Made by a program: the position numbers and the translations under genes
In this document: positions 1 through 8,809 of the stretch, one piece after another
Layout of the letters: each line of letters opens with the position of its first letter
Numbering within the stretch: position 1 is the first letter of the stretch
From: Patiria pectinifera
Taxonomy: Eukaryota > Echinodermata > Asteroidea > Valvatida > Asterinidae
Assembly: GCA_029964075.1 (NCBI GenBank)
Contig: CM057135.1
Coordinates: 2,217,001-2,281,000, forward strand
Direction: 5' to 3'
Length of the DNA: 64,000 nucleotides
Notes under the pieces: model-generated
Told to the model about the DNA's origin: nothing
What the model saw: only the letters and a program-made list of their open reading frames with translations
Database searches by the model: none

Positions 1-895
1 GTATACACCGCTTTGGGTATCAGTCTTCCTTTTGGTAAATTAAGTAATCGAGAGACTTCTCTGTTTAAGCGCAATTTGAGATTTACGTCGGTTACCACCA
101 ACGTCACCTTTTTAGATTCTCTAAATATTCGAAAACTTACACCGGGTATATAATTTAAAATGAAATCGAACCAATCGACGTCGTACCACCCCGGTGGTAT
201 GGTGACCGAACCGGTGACGCCGGCTGGTAACGGCGCTAAAAGACTGGAAGAAATAATATCTAAATTATCACCAGACACGATAAGACTCCCCCGTATTGTT
301 ACCCCAGCTTGTCTAATCATTCTAACTTTAGGTTTGCCTATTGTACCTTCGATATATTCTAGCGCTATCTTTTTACCTTCATTGATGAAGCCTTTTCTTT
401 CAAATGAAATTGTTATTAAAAGTATAATCGTATTGCGTTGTATGTCGGGGTGTGTTCCGTCTTGAATTTTATTGTGTAAAGTTCTTTGTTTTTCAATTAT
501 TTGTTCTATTTTTTTTTGATCGATTCTAAAGCAGACTCTAGTCTGTCTTCCTCGTACGCTTCTATAAGATAGTTTATAACTCTATTGAAAGCATTTTCGT
601 CGTTAATTAAATAGTCGTAGGGTATCTCAGGTATAAACGATTCAATAAAATCTCTATCTGTTCTTACTTCTACATCTGGGTCAACCTGTTTGTATCTTCT
701 ACCATCATCAGGTCTTTCAGCTGGTCTATCATCTATATTTGTATGCCAATCAATCTCCGTGGCGCTGGAAATATTAAAATATCCGGGGTTAAACATCACC
801 CTTTTTACGCGTACAGATTTTTGACCGTTTAAATTATCTTCAACGTCTTCTAATTTAAAAGTCTGCTCATTTTGAAACAAGTGAAACGAATGCAT
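1..895 (-). pseudogene. Polinton virion-type gene, possible minor capsid (penton-like) protein, runs off left edge
   Basis: Two reading frames on the minus strand form one gene. The first starts at the ATG at 895 (MHSFHLFQ) and runs 129 residues to a stop at 506-508. A second open frame overlaps it there and continues without a stop to base 1. The switch lies at a run of nine A (plus-strand T, 509-517), so one indel explains the break. The second part has a glycine/tyrosine segment (PPGWYDVDWFDF) followed by a KVTLVV strand and a leucine-rich end, a pattern I associate with single-jelly-roll minor capsid proteins of this element class. That assignment is inference; no catalytic motif is visible. 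It diverges from the gene at 936 with only 40 bp between the two start codons. Confidence 0.5.
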
Positions 896-935
896 TTATT
901 TTAAAGTCTTTTATATTAAAACTGAAACTAAAATA
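896..935. promoter_or_regulatory. 40-bp divergent intergenic region, likely bidirectional promoter
   Basis: This very AT-rich spacer separates the start codons of two divergently oriented Polinton genes (895 minus, 936 plus). It contains a TTTTATATTAAAA core that could serve as a TATA-like element on either strand. The role is inferred from position and composition only. Confidence 0.35.
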
Positions 936-2082
936 ATGAGTGATTTTGAGTCGTTAAAAAAGCAGGTACAAAGTAAAGCTCATCAGATAACGCATCAAGT
1001 AAATCAAAATGTAGCCAAGGCAAACGAGCTAAAGCATCAAGATGCATCCCAAGCAAAGCTTTTAAGCAGCACTAAACCCAGTGAACTGGAAGTTATAGTT
1101 AATGATACCAACGGGTTTTTAACCTTGTTTCCCGACTTAACCTCAGACTATAAATTGCCTCGCATCACAACGGATGAGGATGTAGATCGTTGGAAATTAC
1201 ACCCCATGTCGTTTTATCAAAATCATTTAAATTTTGCGATCTATTGCGCTACTACGGGCTGCGGTGTTGGATTCGATCTTTTAAACGCGAGCAACCGTTA
1301 CGTTTGGGCCATCTTTAACTTTCATTCATATTTTACGGTTAGAAAGATCCTGTACGACTTTGCCGCTCCTTTACCGGGAGATGACGCATTTAAAGCTCTA
1401 GACAACAGTTATAATCTCAGAGCTTTTACCGATACCTGTTTGTTGTTTGGCATAGATCAAAACAAGTCTTTTAAACAGACGAGAGACACAAACTCTAACG
1501 GTTTAGGTATAGCTGATTACTTGGACACGTCTTACGTACCCGTACCCGGAAACGATTATGATACAACCGACCTTAATCTCGAGAATAGTTAGTATCGTAA
1601 AAATATGATGGGTGGAACTAAAATGGGGTTTGGTTTGGAAGATCCACCCAAGGGTTCGGGGCGTTACAGCGATTACACCGTAGCCTTTATCGAACAAAAT
1701 GAATCGGTACAAAAGGCTTGGTTAGATTTTATACCCGACACGAGTTCGTTTACCCCGCGGGAATCATAAAGATCAACGAATCGATCAGATCTTATGTGTA
1801 CGCTTTACTAGGTGCGCAGGCTCAAACAAAAACGAGCGTATTATCACGAGGCACCGGATTAGACGCTCAGAGACAATTTAACGTCATCGTTGAAGATATC
1901 ATCAATGCAGTAGACGACATGGAAACGAGTATCAATCAATTTCAAGCTCTTTGCAGTATGCCAGAACGCCTTTAAATTTTGTTGTGAAACCGGGGCTGTA
2001 TTTAATTCCATCGGATATGAACTTGAGGGTTGGAACGCACGACGGCTATAACAACAATCTTCAAATCGCTACCCAGTTATGA
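936..2082 (+). pseudogene. Large Polinton protein of unknown function, broken in three frames
   Basis: The gene opens with MSDFESLKKQ at 936 and reads to an in-frame TAG at 1590-1592. The same frame continues to about 1770, then the reading switches to a second frame (about 1718-1975) and a third (about 1976-2082). The N-terminal 45 residues are charged and helical. A motif LNFAIYCATTGCGVGFD and a later segment YPAGIIKINESIRSY are, as far as I recall, conserved in Polinton proteins of marine invertebrates whose role is unknown; a virion role is plausible. At least one stop and two frameshifts inactivate it. The gene probably once continued into the proline-rich, membrane-anchored frame at 2079-2399, which overlaps its end by four bases. 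Confidence 0.6.
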
Positions 2083-2399
2083 AAACTGGTTTGGTGCCAG
2101 ATTTAAACTCACAACCTCAACCGGACGACTCTTTTGATGACACCGATGACGTCGCGCCACCAACAACCCCAGAGCCTATGACGAACGATGTTGTATCACC
2201 AGCACCGGCACAAACACCCTTACCAACACCTGCACCAGCACCTACATCCTCACCAACACCAGCACCAGCACCCTCACCTACAGTGTTAACACAGGAGCCC
2301 ACGAAACTACAAACTCACCAAGACGAAAAATTATCGTTGACGGTAGGAATATTGGCTATCGTTGGTATGGGTGTTTTGGCTTACGAGGCAACGCGATAA
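2079..2399 (+). CDS. Proline-rich protein with C-terminal membrane anchor (Polinton)
   Basis: This 106-residue frame starts at the ATG at 2079. It has an acidic N-terminal part, a linker of alternating Pro/Ala/Thr (about residues 28-72), and a single hydrophobic segment at residues 86-102 (LTVGILAIVGMGVLAYE) ending in a short basic tail. That is the architecture of a tail-anchored or virion-membrane protein. It shares the ancestral frame of the first part of the gene at 936, so it may be that gene's C-terminus rather than an independent gene. It ends 18 bp before a perfect hairpin that separates it from a convergent gene with a very similar Pro/Thr linker. Confidence 0.5.
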   Translation: MKTGLVPDLNSQPQPDDSFDDTDDVAPPTTPEPMTNDVVSPAPAQTPLPTPAPAPTSSPTPAPAPSPTVLTQEPTKLQTHQDEKLSLTVGILAIVGMGVLAYEATR

Positions 2400-2417
2400 G
2401 TCACTCTCTAAGCTCAC

Positions 2418-2464
2418 AAAAAAATAAGCCTTACCAACTTTGTGCTGGTAAGGCTTATTTTTTT
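2418..2464. terminator. 19-bp perfect hairpin between convergent Polinton genes
   Basis: The left arm (2418-2436) and right arm (2446-2464) pair over 19 bp without mismatch around a 9-base loop. The arms consist of a 12-bp mixed core and an outer run of seven A facing T. The stem therefore reads as hairpin plus U run on both strands and sits 18 bp after the plus-strand stop (2399) and 13 bp before the minus-strand stop (2478). This is the expected geometry of a bidirectional transcription end or 3'-processing signal, similar in principle to the hairpins at mimivirus transcript ends. The function is inferred. Confidence 0.6.
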
Positions 2465-2477
2465 TGTACAACTATAA

Positions 2478-3687
2478 CTACCATCGTTTTTGCAGGTACG
2501 CAAACACCAAGGCTCCCACACCCAAAAACAAAGCCCACACGTGTTCGGCCAACCACGATACGGACTTACTCAGCGCGTTAAATATCCAACTGAGTACGCT
2601 GCCTATGATACCCTGCAGAGCAACCAACGCGCTCACTCTGAGTTTTTTAAGAGCAGATGCAAAATTAGCGAGTTGTTTTGAAATCCACTCTTTGATACCG
2701 CCTTTTGGTGTTGGTGTTGGTGTCGGTGTAGGTGTTGGTGCGGTTGGGGCACCCGCACCTCTCACGCTAGCGACGATGCTACTCACTATCGTGCTGATGG
2801 CTAAACTAAAAGCGGCTAAAATACTCACTGTGGTCACACCTTGTTCTCTAAACAGAGTTTTGATTCTAGCGATCTGACTTTTGAGCCCTCGTTCGTTGGC
2901 TTTTTGCGGCTTCTAATCTGGCGGATCTTCCAACGTTCAAGTCGCTCAATTTATCGTTTAACTCTCGTCGACCCTCTTCGCTGTGAGATTCGTCGAGTTC
3001 TTGTCTCGTGGCTGCAATCTCTCGGTCCAGTTCTGTGAGACGCGCTAAATTAAGTTCTAGGTTACCTCTCAACGTCTGAAGACTTTGTCTAAACCCCGGA
3101 GTTCTCTGTAATTCAATCCTTCCGTTTGAGCGCCGGTGTCTTGTTCTAAATCGTCTATAATCTGGGTTACCTCATCGGTGACTCTGGGTAGTTCTGCCAT
3201 GGGGATACTCTCGGGTTGTATCGATCGCAATTGTTGACTTTGATCGTCACTGAGCGTCTTACGTGCGTAATGCGTAAAGCCTAATTCCTTTCTAATAAAA
3301 TCTCTACCGTTTAAACCCATCTTTCTTAAATTTAACTCTATAGTCCTCAGAGTCAAGAATCTGTCTGGTTTTCTTTGATCCGTTAACCTTAGTCAGCCTT
3401 TACCAGTGTCATAAAATAAACCGTCTTTTTTTGAGAATATATTTTTCGTATCTCGGAGATATTGGTTTTTCGTATATGTTCTAAGTATCGTAAAACTCAT
3501 CAACGCGCCCATTAGTGACCATGCTTCTTCCTTGATCTAAAACGTCATCTATTACGGTAGTGAGGATTGGTGGTGCAGGAGTATCAAAGTTGTCGTCCAG
3601 ATTGGTCTCTGCTACATCATCGTCGTTATCATCTTCATAGTAATCGTAATCATCAACGGGGTCAAAGTCAAATCCTCCCTCAGCCAT
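2478..3687 (-). pseudogene. Acidic, coiled-coil, Pro/Thr-linker membrane protein (Polinton), several frame breaks
   Basis: Consecutive minus-strand pieces look like one protein. The ATG at 3687 opens an acidic segment rich in Asp and Tyr, with a stop at 3481. The 3356-3069 piece is charged. The 3072-2866 piece is a predicted coiled coil (heptad-like Leu/Glu/Arg). The last piece, open from about 2879 to 2478, holds a hydrophobic helix, a TPTPTPTPTP linker, an amphipathic GGIKEWISKQLANF segment and one or two C-terminal membrane helices. Start to end would be roughly 400 residues. Breaks lie near 3485, 3390 (in-frame stop), 3070 and 2870. I recall similar proteins in coral and brachiopod Polintons but know no function; a role in the virion membrane or in lysis is conjecture. 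Confidence 0.55.
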
Positions 3688-3709
3688 TTATTTAATACTC
3701 CTATTTAAA

Positions 3710-3952
3710 TTACGCCTTTTTCATTATACTGCCCGGTAGTATACCCTGGGTTACCAACCAATTTTGCGTGGCCAGAGCTCCACTTATAGTAACCGTCAAT
3801 TTACCCATATCTTCTACGCTTAGTTTGTCTAAATCCGGCGCTTTCATTTTGAGTAGTTTATTTCCTACCATGGCGTATCCCATCGAAAGACCCGATATGA
3901 CGGCTCCGTGATAAATCGTATTTGCTATTCCGTTGGTGTCAAAGTTACTCAT
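3710..3952 (-). CDS. Small hydrophobic Polinton protein
   Basis: An intact 80-residue frame starts at the ATG at 3952 (MSNFDTNGIANTIYHGAVIS). The residues around 14-32 (IYHGAVISGLSMGYAMVG) form a weak membrane helix. A second hydrophobic stretch follows at about 50-72, and the protein ends in a basic IMKKA tail. Short hydrophobic proteins of this pattern recur in Polintons next to the capsid/ATPase block, but their function is not known to me. It overlaps the end of the upstream minus-strand frame (3945) by eight bases, which suggests polycistronic or tightly packed viral organisation. Confidence 0.6.
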   Translation of the reverse strand: MSNFDTNGIANTIYHGAVISGLSMGYAMVGNKLLKMKAPDLDKLSVEDMGKLTVTISGALATQNWLVTQGILPGSIMKKA

Positions 3953-4163
3953 CGTTTTTAATATAACAATTTTTAAATTGCTGTTTTATTCCATGTCTAG
4001 CGTTTTGGGGGCGCTGGGTGTAGTGGGTTGCATTACTACCGGCACTGGCTGTACTGTTGTCCGATGTTACGTCCATTTTTGCTAATTTTAATTTAATCTG
4101 TCTATTGTGCTTGGCTAAAGCTTTACCCTGCTGAATTCGTTTATGATTTTTAGTCTTGGTCAC
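3945..4163 (-). CDS. Small basic Polinton protein, start uncertain
   Basis: This 72-residue frame is strongly basic at its N-terminus (KTKNHKRIQQGK, KHNRQIKLKLAK). There is no ATG at the 5' end of the open frame: the first possible start there is a GTG at 4163, and the first ATG is internal, encoding residue 31. The basic composition resembles a small DNA-condensing core protein, but that is only composition. It overlaps the next gene by 8 bp and begins 6 bp after the preceding gene's stop. Confidence 0.4.
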   Translation of the reverse strand: MTKTKNHKRIQQGKALAKHNRQIKLKLAKMDVTSDNSTASAGSNATHYTQRPQNARHGIKQQFKNCYIKNDE

Positions 4164-4168
4164 TCTCG

Positions 4169-4690
4169 TTACCGTCGGTGATGACGTTGTTTCTTTTCGG
4201 TTGGGGTGTCTTTGTCTGATCTTCTATTTATTATATTAGGTTTGTTAAATTTTAAATGTTTTGTTGTGATAATCGTGGCTACTAGGAGTGATATAAGGGT
4301 TCCGTACTTGTAACAAACGTCGCTCAACATATCAGCAATACTCGCGCTTATAATAGGATCAGAACTCAAGTCGTTGGTGAGTTCTTCTTCAGAATCTATA
4401 GTGACGCTATATCCTAAAACTTGTACGAGTGTAACCACAGCTAACACTCGCGAAAATAGACTTAAAGTGTATTTACCAACAGTTTGAACAATTTCATTTC
4501 CAAATTTAGTTTCGTACAGATGATACAGCTTTTCGAGTTCTTTACTGTCAAGAGCTTCGATATGTTTAACGGTGTATTCCTTTCCCAAGTACTTTCTAGA
4601 GTTTCCGGCTGCTACGACACCGCACAAACGATCTTTATGTTCTGCGTTCTGATCTTGTTCGTTCGTTAAAGCAAGTTTTAGGTCCTCCAT
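4169..4690 (-). CDS. Conserved-type Polinton protein of unknown function with two hydrophobic segments
   Basis: An intact 173-residue frame starts at the ATG at 4690 (MEDLKLALTN). A charged N-terminal half contains the segment KHIEALDSKELEKLYHLYE. Two hydrophobic stretches follow at about residues 72-98 and 126-144 (YGTLISLLVATIITTKH), and the C-terminus is very basic (KKQRHHRR). I recall relatives in cnidarian Polintons but no known function. The topology suggests a membrane protein with the basic tail facing nucleic acid. Its start overlaps the end of a 50-residue frame upstream by 13 bp. Confidence 0.6.
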   Translation of the reverse strand: MEDLKLALTNEQDQNAEHKDRLCGVVAAGNSRKYLGKEYTVKHIEALDSKELEKLYHLYETKFGNEIVQTVGKYTLSLFSRVLAVVTLVQVLGYSVTIDSEEELTNDLSSDPIISASIADMLSDVCYKYGTLISLLVATIITTKHLKFNKPNIINRRSDKDTPTEKKQRHHRR

Positions 4691-4830
4691 TTAATTAGAA
4701 ACGAATTTAATTTTGTTGTAGCTTTTGCAACTTTGTTACAAAAGCGAAGGTATTCGTAGGTGTAAAACGGTAGATTAAGCGATATGATGATAATAGCCAA
4801 AAACTGTGAATACTCGAATATTGCCATCAT
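4678..4830 (-). CDS. 50-residue membrane miniprotein overlapping the next gene
   Basis: The frame starts at tandem ATGs at 4830 (MMAIFEYSQF). It has an N-terminal membrane helix (residues 9-22, four consecutive Ile) and a basic C-terminal half ending KWRT at a TAA at 4678-4680. It overlaps the ATG of the 4690 gene by 13 bases in another frame, an arrangement compatible with coupled or leaky-scanning translation in a compact viral unit. I recognise no family. The position and clean hydrophobic helix argue that it is real. Confidence 0.4.
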   Translation of the reverse strand: MMAIFEYSQFLAIIIISLNLPFYTYEYLRFCNKVAKATTKLNSFLIKWRT

Positions 4831-4954
4831 TTACTAACAGCAAAATGTATTTTGTTGACGTTTGTTGATTAACAAATTGTAATACATGTGTAGTTTAGGC
4901 TGAATAAGTTGCTACTCAGCTAGGTTATTTTAGTTAAGCAGCTAGGTTATTAAC

Positions 4955-5559
4955 CTACTCCAATAGCTCGTAACTAACTGGAGGTTCGGTGTATACGACC
5001 AATTTACTATATTTCAAATCTTTCAAACGTCGTTTTATATAATCTCGTTCTTCAATCGGTAGGACGTCATTTTCGTCTAACGCTTGATCAAACGATGTTT
5101 TATCCTTGCAGTAAAATAAAGCCAACCAAGCCGTGTTTTCTCTATAATCTTTTAAAACGCTGTTGTACTTTTGAGTCAGTAACCAACAGCTGTGATTTAT
5201 GTGTCTTCCGCTAAACGCCATTTTGCTTAGCGCACAGTCTTTTTACGATATTTAATCTCTTGATCCGAAGAGCAATCGTCCAAGATGAACAACGTAGCAA
5301 CACCTTCGAATATTTTCCTGTAAAAATCGATCGCTTCGTTGAGCGTCATCTTGTACAATTCCGGATCGCAGAGGTATACCTCGGGGTCTGCGTGAATCCA
5401 CTTTCTTTCGATGTACGTTTTGTTTTTAAATATGGTAGGGAAAATTATGACTATAGGTTCAAATGTGTTTTTATAGTCTGACTCTAACAGATCCAAAATC
5501 CATTTGGTTTTACCCGAATTTGTTTTGCCGACGATTAAAGCGCAATGAGGTTGTGTCAT
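4955..5559 (-). pseudogene. Polinton genome-packaging ATPase (FtsK/HerA, A32-like), one frameshift
   Basis: This protein pumps the element's DNA into preformed capsids. Seen: the ATG at 5559, Walker A GKTNSGKT at residues 11-18, Walker B hydrophobic strand plus acidic pair in TLFILDDCSS near residue 92, then a stop at 5227. The remainder lies in another frame (to 4955) and holds FSGRHINHSCWLLTQKY, the sensor/arginine region of this family (other members have a similar RH...WLLTQ motif), and RENTAWLALFYCKDK. The frames meet at a run of five A near 5245. Total coding length of about 200 residues is normal for these ATPases. Its ATG follows the capsid stop by one base, the usual capsid-ATPase pairing in Polintons. 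Confidence 0.88.
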
Positions 5560-5560
5560 T

Positions 5561-6537
5561 TTAACTTAACAGAGATTTAAAATTCCCGTACATCGTGAGG
5601 TCACCTTGACTTTCGGCTTCTCTGATAAATTGAATGTTGATGCCTCCTCCGTCTCCAATTTTCCTACCGGATCCGTGAGCGGAATTGTCGTCGTTACTTC
5701 TAAAATCGAGCCACAGACCGTACTTGTTTTTTAGACACAACCCGTCAAATTTAAGTCTTTGGATACTCCACGCCCGCTTTCGGTATCGCTGTCTCCAAAG
5801 AACTTGATAATTTCGTTCCAGTGTTGATACTGGAACATGCCTTGACTGTAGAGTTGATTGGGTTTACCTTCTACAGTCACCGATGTTTTGGTTATTTTTG
5901 GATTATAAAATCGCTGCGGATTTTTGTCTGTGGGATCCTTAAACAAAAACAAAATACCCTTGAGACTCCTGATGGGTTGATTGACGCTGACGTTCGTTAA
6001 ACTTTATCTCGTACGTCAGAGGTTGTTTTAAACCGCTGGGGTAAAATGGGTGATACGAAGTCAGTATGTCAATGTCTAGGGGTAGCTTTATCTTTACCGC
6101 TGTTGGCGCCCGCGTTAGCATCTTGAGCCCCAGTTCTTAGTTTAGACACGTTTTCTTTTTCTATGCCCGAGTACGCCATGTTTCGAGTTGTCGAGCTGTT
6201 GAGCCAATTGTCTTTAAAGTTGTGATACACGTCGGCGTGACGATAACTCACGATTTTGTGGCCTTGAAGCCTGACGCTGATTTCGCTGACTAAATTTCTT
6301 GCCAAATTGCTAAAAATGGTTCTATTGTCGTCGCTTCCACCTTTGAGTTCTAAATTGAAAGCTAGTTTACAAGTGTCGGGTACGATCACGTCGTCTACAC
6401 CCAATTGAGGAAACTTGACCCTCGGCGTTTGCCCCTCCGATATACTACTAGGATTGTGGGTAATGACCACCACTTTTCTCTCACCCTTGATAGATCTGGG
6501 TATTTTTAATAGCCTGCTGGGGTTGAGCTTTTTCCAT
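5561..6537 (-). pseudogene. Polinton major capsid protein (double jelly roll), shortened and frame-broken
   Basis: Three frames make up this hexon-type capsid protein. The N-terminal part includes VVVITHNPSSIS, a PQLGVDDVIVPDT strand and VSEISVRLQGHKIVSYRHADV. The middle frame (6121-5939) holds LPLDIDILTSYHPFYPSGL and LTYEIKFNE. The last frame (from 5952) holds RFYNPKITKTSVTVEG and PNQLYSQGM. The C-terminus carries SAHGSGRK and ends at 5561. An ATG at 6537 becomes in-frame if one A is removed from a five-A run. Compared with relatives I remember (over 400 residues), about 100 residues between the YEIKFNE strand and the SLKGILFLF segment appear deleted, and a shorter piece is missing before LPLDIDIL. 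It cannot encode a working capsid as it stands. Confidence 0.85.
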
Positions 6538-6845
6538 ACGCATTCATTTTATTTATACGAGTTTTAAATTTAAAGGTATCTGTAGCCAAGAAGCCCACCA
6601 ATAACGTTCCTACCGCGATAAACACCAGTTCTTTTTCACTTCGTTATAGTAACGCAACGCTCGGTCTACGTTGGAAAATGTTTCTTTAGAGGCATTTTGT
6701 TTTCTGATACGTTCGTTGAGAAAATCTAGATATTTCGTTCGTTCTCGTTGCCACTTATCTTTGGCGGCTGAGAGTTGTTCTATCGCTAAATCGTGTCTGT
6801 TACGCTCCTCGTCGGCATCACTCTGTTTCAGATTTAAAAATAAAA
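6506..6845 (-). pseudogene. Coiled-coil protein with C-terminal membrane anchor (Polinton), 5' truncated
   Basis: The minus-strand frame begins without an ATG near 6845. It encodes a charged helix (RHDLAIEQLSAAKDKWQRER, then TKYLDFLNERIRKQN), shifts frame at an A run near 6640, and ends in a hydrophobic anchor (ELVFIAVGTLLVGFLATDTF) followed by a basic tail. The final stop at 6506-6508 overlaps the capsid start. I recall similar roughly 110-residue proteins in coral Polintons. The gene lacks its N-terminus and abuts the N-terminally truncated integrase on the other strand, so a deletion junction lies around 6846-6852. Confidence 0.5.
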
Positions 6846-6848
6846 AGA

Positions 6849-7318
6849 GATTGGCTTACAAAACAAGCGGCCTACGAGTACATCGCGAGAGTTTGAAACA
6901 CCAAACGACTTTCACCAAATGGATGTGCTATACCTACCCTGGGATAAAGTAAAACGCAAGACTTATAAATACGCTTTGACGGTTGTCGACGTTGCGAGTC
7001 GATACCACGAAGCAGAACCTTTGGTTTCTAAAACGGCGGATTCCACCCAAGATGCTATCGTCAAGATTTACGCGAGATCGCCTTTGAGTTACCCTAAAAC
7101 GTTGAGAGTAGACGCCGGTACCGAATTTAAAGGCGCATTTAAAAAATAGATGGCCTCAAAAAAACGTCGAGATTATCGTAGGCGAACCCGGAAACCACCG
7201 TTCGCAGGGTTTCGTAGAAAAATTTAATCAAACGCTAGCTGAGAGATTGTTCGGTTATCAATACGCTGAAGAAATGTTAAATCCCGAGAGTAGAAACACG
7301 CAATGGGTCGAGCGATAA
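6849..7318 (+). pseudogene. Polinton retroviral-type integrase (rve/DDE core), truncated both ends
   Basis: The integrase inserts the excised element into new sites. Seen: WLTKQAAYEYIARV upstream in one frame, then PNDFHQMDVLYLPWD and KYALTVVDVASRY with the first catalytic Asp (VVD), RVDAGTEFKG with the second, and, after a stop at 7147-7149 and a frame change, QGFVEKFNQTLAERLF with the catalytic Glu. All three acidic positions of the DDE core are present. The N-terminal zinc-binding half and the C-terminal region, where many Polintons have a chromodomain, are missing; the sequence stops at 7316. It is the only plus-strand gene right of the capsid. Confidence 0.85.
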
Positions 7319-7389
7319 CCCAGCGTGAAAATCCATTTTTGGTAAATCCATTTTTGTTTTCTTACTGATGTTCTTTTATTTGTTTTTCT

Positions 7390-8809
7390 GTTTTTTTTTT
7401 TTTTTGGTTTCTGGCACTGACAGTTGCTCGAGTAATTGGGATAAATTGGTTTCTCGCAAATCCAACACGTGCTTGTTTTATCATGATGTTCTTAAGCTCG
7501 CTCGTTAAATTTCATGGGTTGGGGTTTTTAAAAATGCAATTTATGTCGCTTTGTATTTTTGGCATTTTATTTACAAACTTTGATGAAGCATCTTTACCTC
7601 TATAAGTCTCTTGATACGCATTGGTGCCGTCGCATCTAACTACTACCAACGAGTAACCGCTAGCTTTGTGAATGTTTGTCTTTTGCGTGTTGTCCTTTTT
7701 ATCGTCCGAGTTTTTTTCTAATATCGATTCAAAGTCGGCGTAAACTACAAACGGTACTTTTTGTTTAAACCTGTAGTTTTTAAATTCTAATAGTGGCACA
7801 TCGTTTTCGTCGACTATCCACATATTATTTACATATTTTCGCTTACAATTTTGACGGATGTGTGTATCTATACCGTTACAATCGGTCATGTGTCTATCTA
7901 ATTTTACTTGCGTTCTATAATGACACAGGCACCTTCGACAAAAATATTTCTTACTTTTATGTTTTGTAACGTTGTAAATCAATCTCGAAAAATTATTTAT
8001 CCAGCAGTAGTGATGCTTGTCGCCCTCAGAAAACAAAAACAGATCGCCGTTTTCTGTTTGATACATTTTGGTAGGTCAATATAAGAACTACACCTCACGG
8101 GGTTAAACCTGTTGATGTTGATATACAACGCCATTCTCTTTTTTAAAACCCAACCCGATCCTTGATTCGTATACCTTTCATCGTTCTTAAATAGCTGGTC
8201 GTTGCCTTCTTTTAAAACCTGTTTTATTTGACTTTGATTTAAAACGACTCTTTGATCGGTAAAATGTGTAGCTTCGACCGTTTCGATCGTACCATCCGGT
8301 TTGGTTTTTTCGTATTTTTTTTTATTGCGAGCTCTACTTTTAAACCTCTTAGCTCTCTCAATTCTGACTTGATTTTATTTACAATTTGATCTTTGTGCGT
8401 ATCAAAAAACTTGACTAAATCGTCGTTAAAAAGTCTAGGAATCAGGTCCCAGTTTCTAAAGTTGTTTCTAAATCTCCTCGTCGCTCTAAACTCAGCCTCT
8501 TGAAAATCCTCGCGTTGCCTAGAGTTTTGAATCGCTGAGAGTAAATCTTTTTTTCAAAAATTGACCTTTATAACCCGACGGGTTATATTCTAGATCGTAA
8601 TCGTCTACAATCTGTTTGAGCTCATGTAGCGTCTTTTTCCTCAAGTTTTTAAATCGAGCTTCGTAGTTTTTTATCCCGTTGATGTAGACTTTACGCGTAA
8701 GAGCAACATTTTGATTGTACGGTACATTATACCGCTGGACGTAATCGCGCAGCGTGGCTTTATTCCATCTAGAAAATCCCTTAACGATTGGCCTGATTAT
8801 ATTTATCAT
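7390..8809 (-). pseudogene. Polinton protein-primed family-B DNA polymerase, N-terminal and exonuclease part only
   Basis: Reading from the ATG at 8809 (MINIIRPIVKGFSRWNK) the minus strand gives a lysine-rich N-terminal domain, then, after a frameshift near 8535, a helical region, then a segment GSGWVLKKRMALYININRF and CSSYIDL typical of the N-terminal region of Polinton polymerases. Next comes a CxxC..HxxxC zinc-like motif (CRRCLCHYRTQVKLDRH), and VVYADFESI, the ExoI motif with the D and E of 3'-5' proofreading. A CWICEKP motif follows near 7465. The gene breaks off near 7390: ExoII, ExoIII and the whole polymerase palm are absent. A normal protein exceeds 1000 residues, so two thirds is lost. 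Confidence 0.82.

Noticed and set aside
160..465. Plus-strand frame of 101 codons at the left edge
   Set aside because: The minus strand is continuously open over the same bases and joins an upstream gene, and the plus frame has no domain.
2117..2302. Minus-strand Gly/Val-rich frame opposite the proline-rich gene
   Set aside because: It is the mirror of the Pro/Ala repeat on the coding strand and has no independent features.
6671..6952. Plus-strand frame upstream of the integrase (MENVSLEAFCFL...)
   Set aside because: Over most of its length it is antisense to the coiled-coil Polinton gene. Only its tail overlaps the integrase region, and in the wrong frame.
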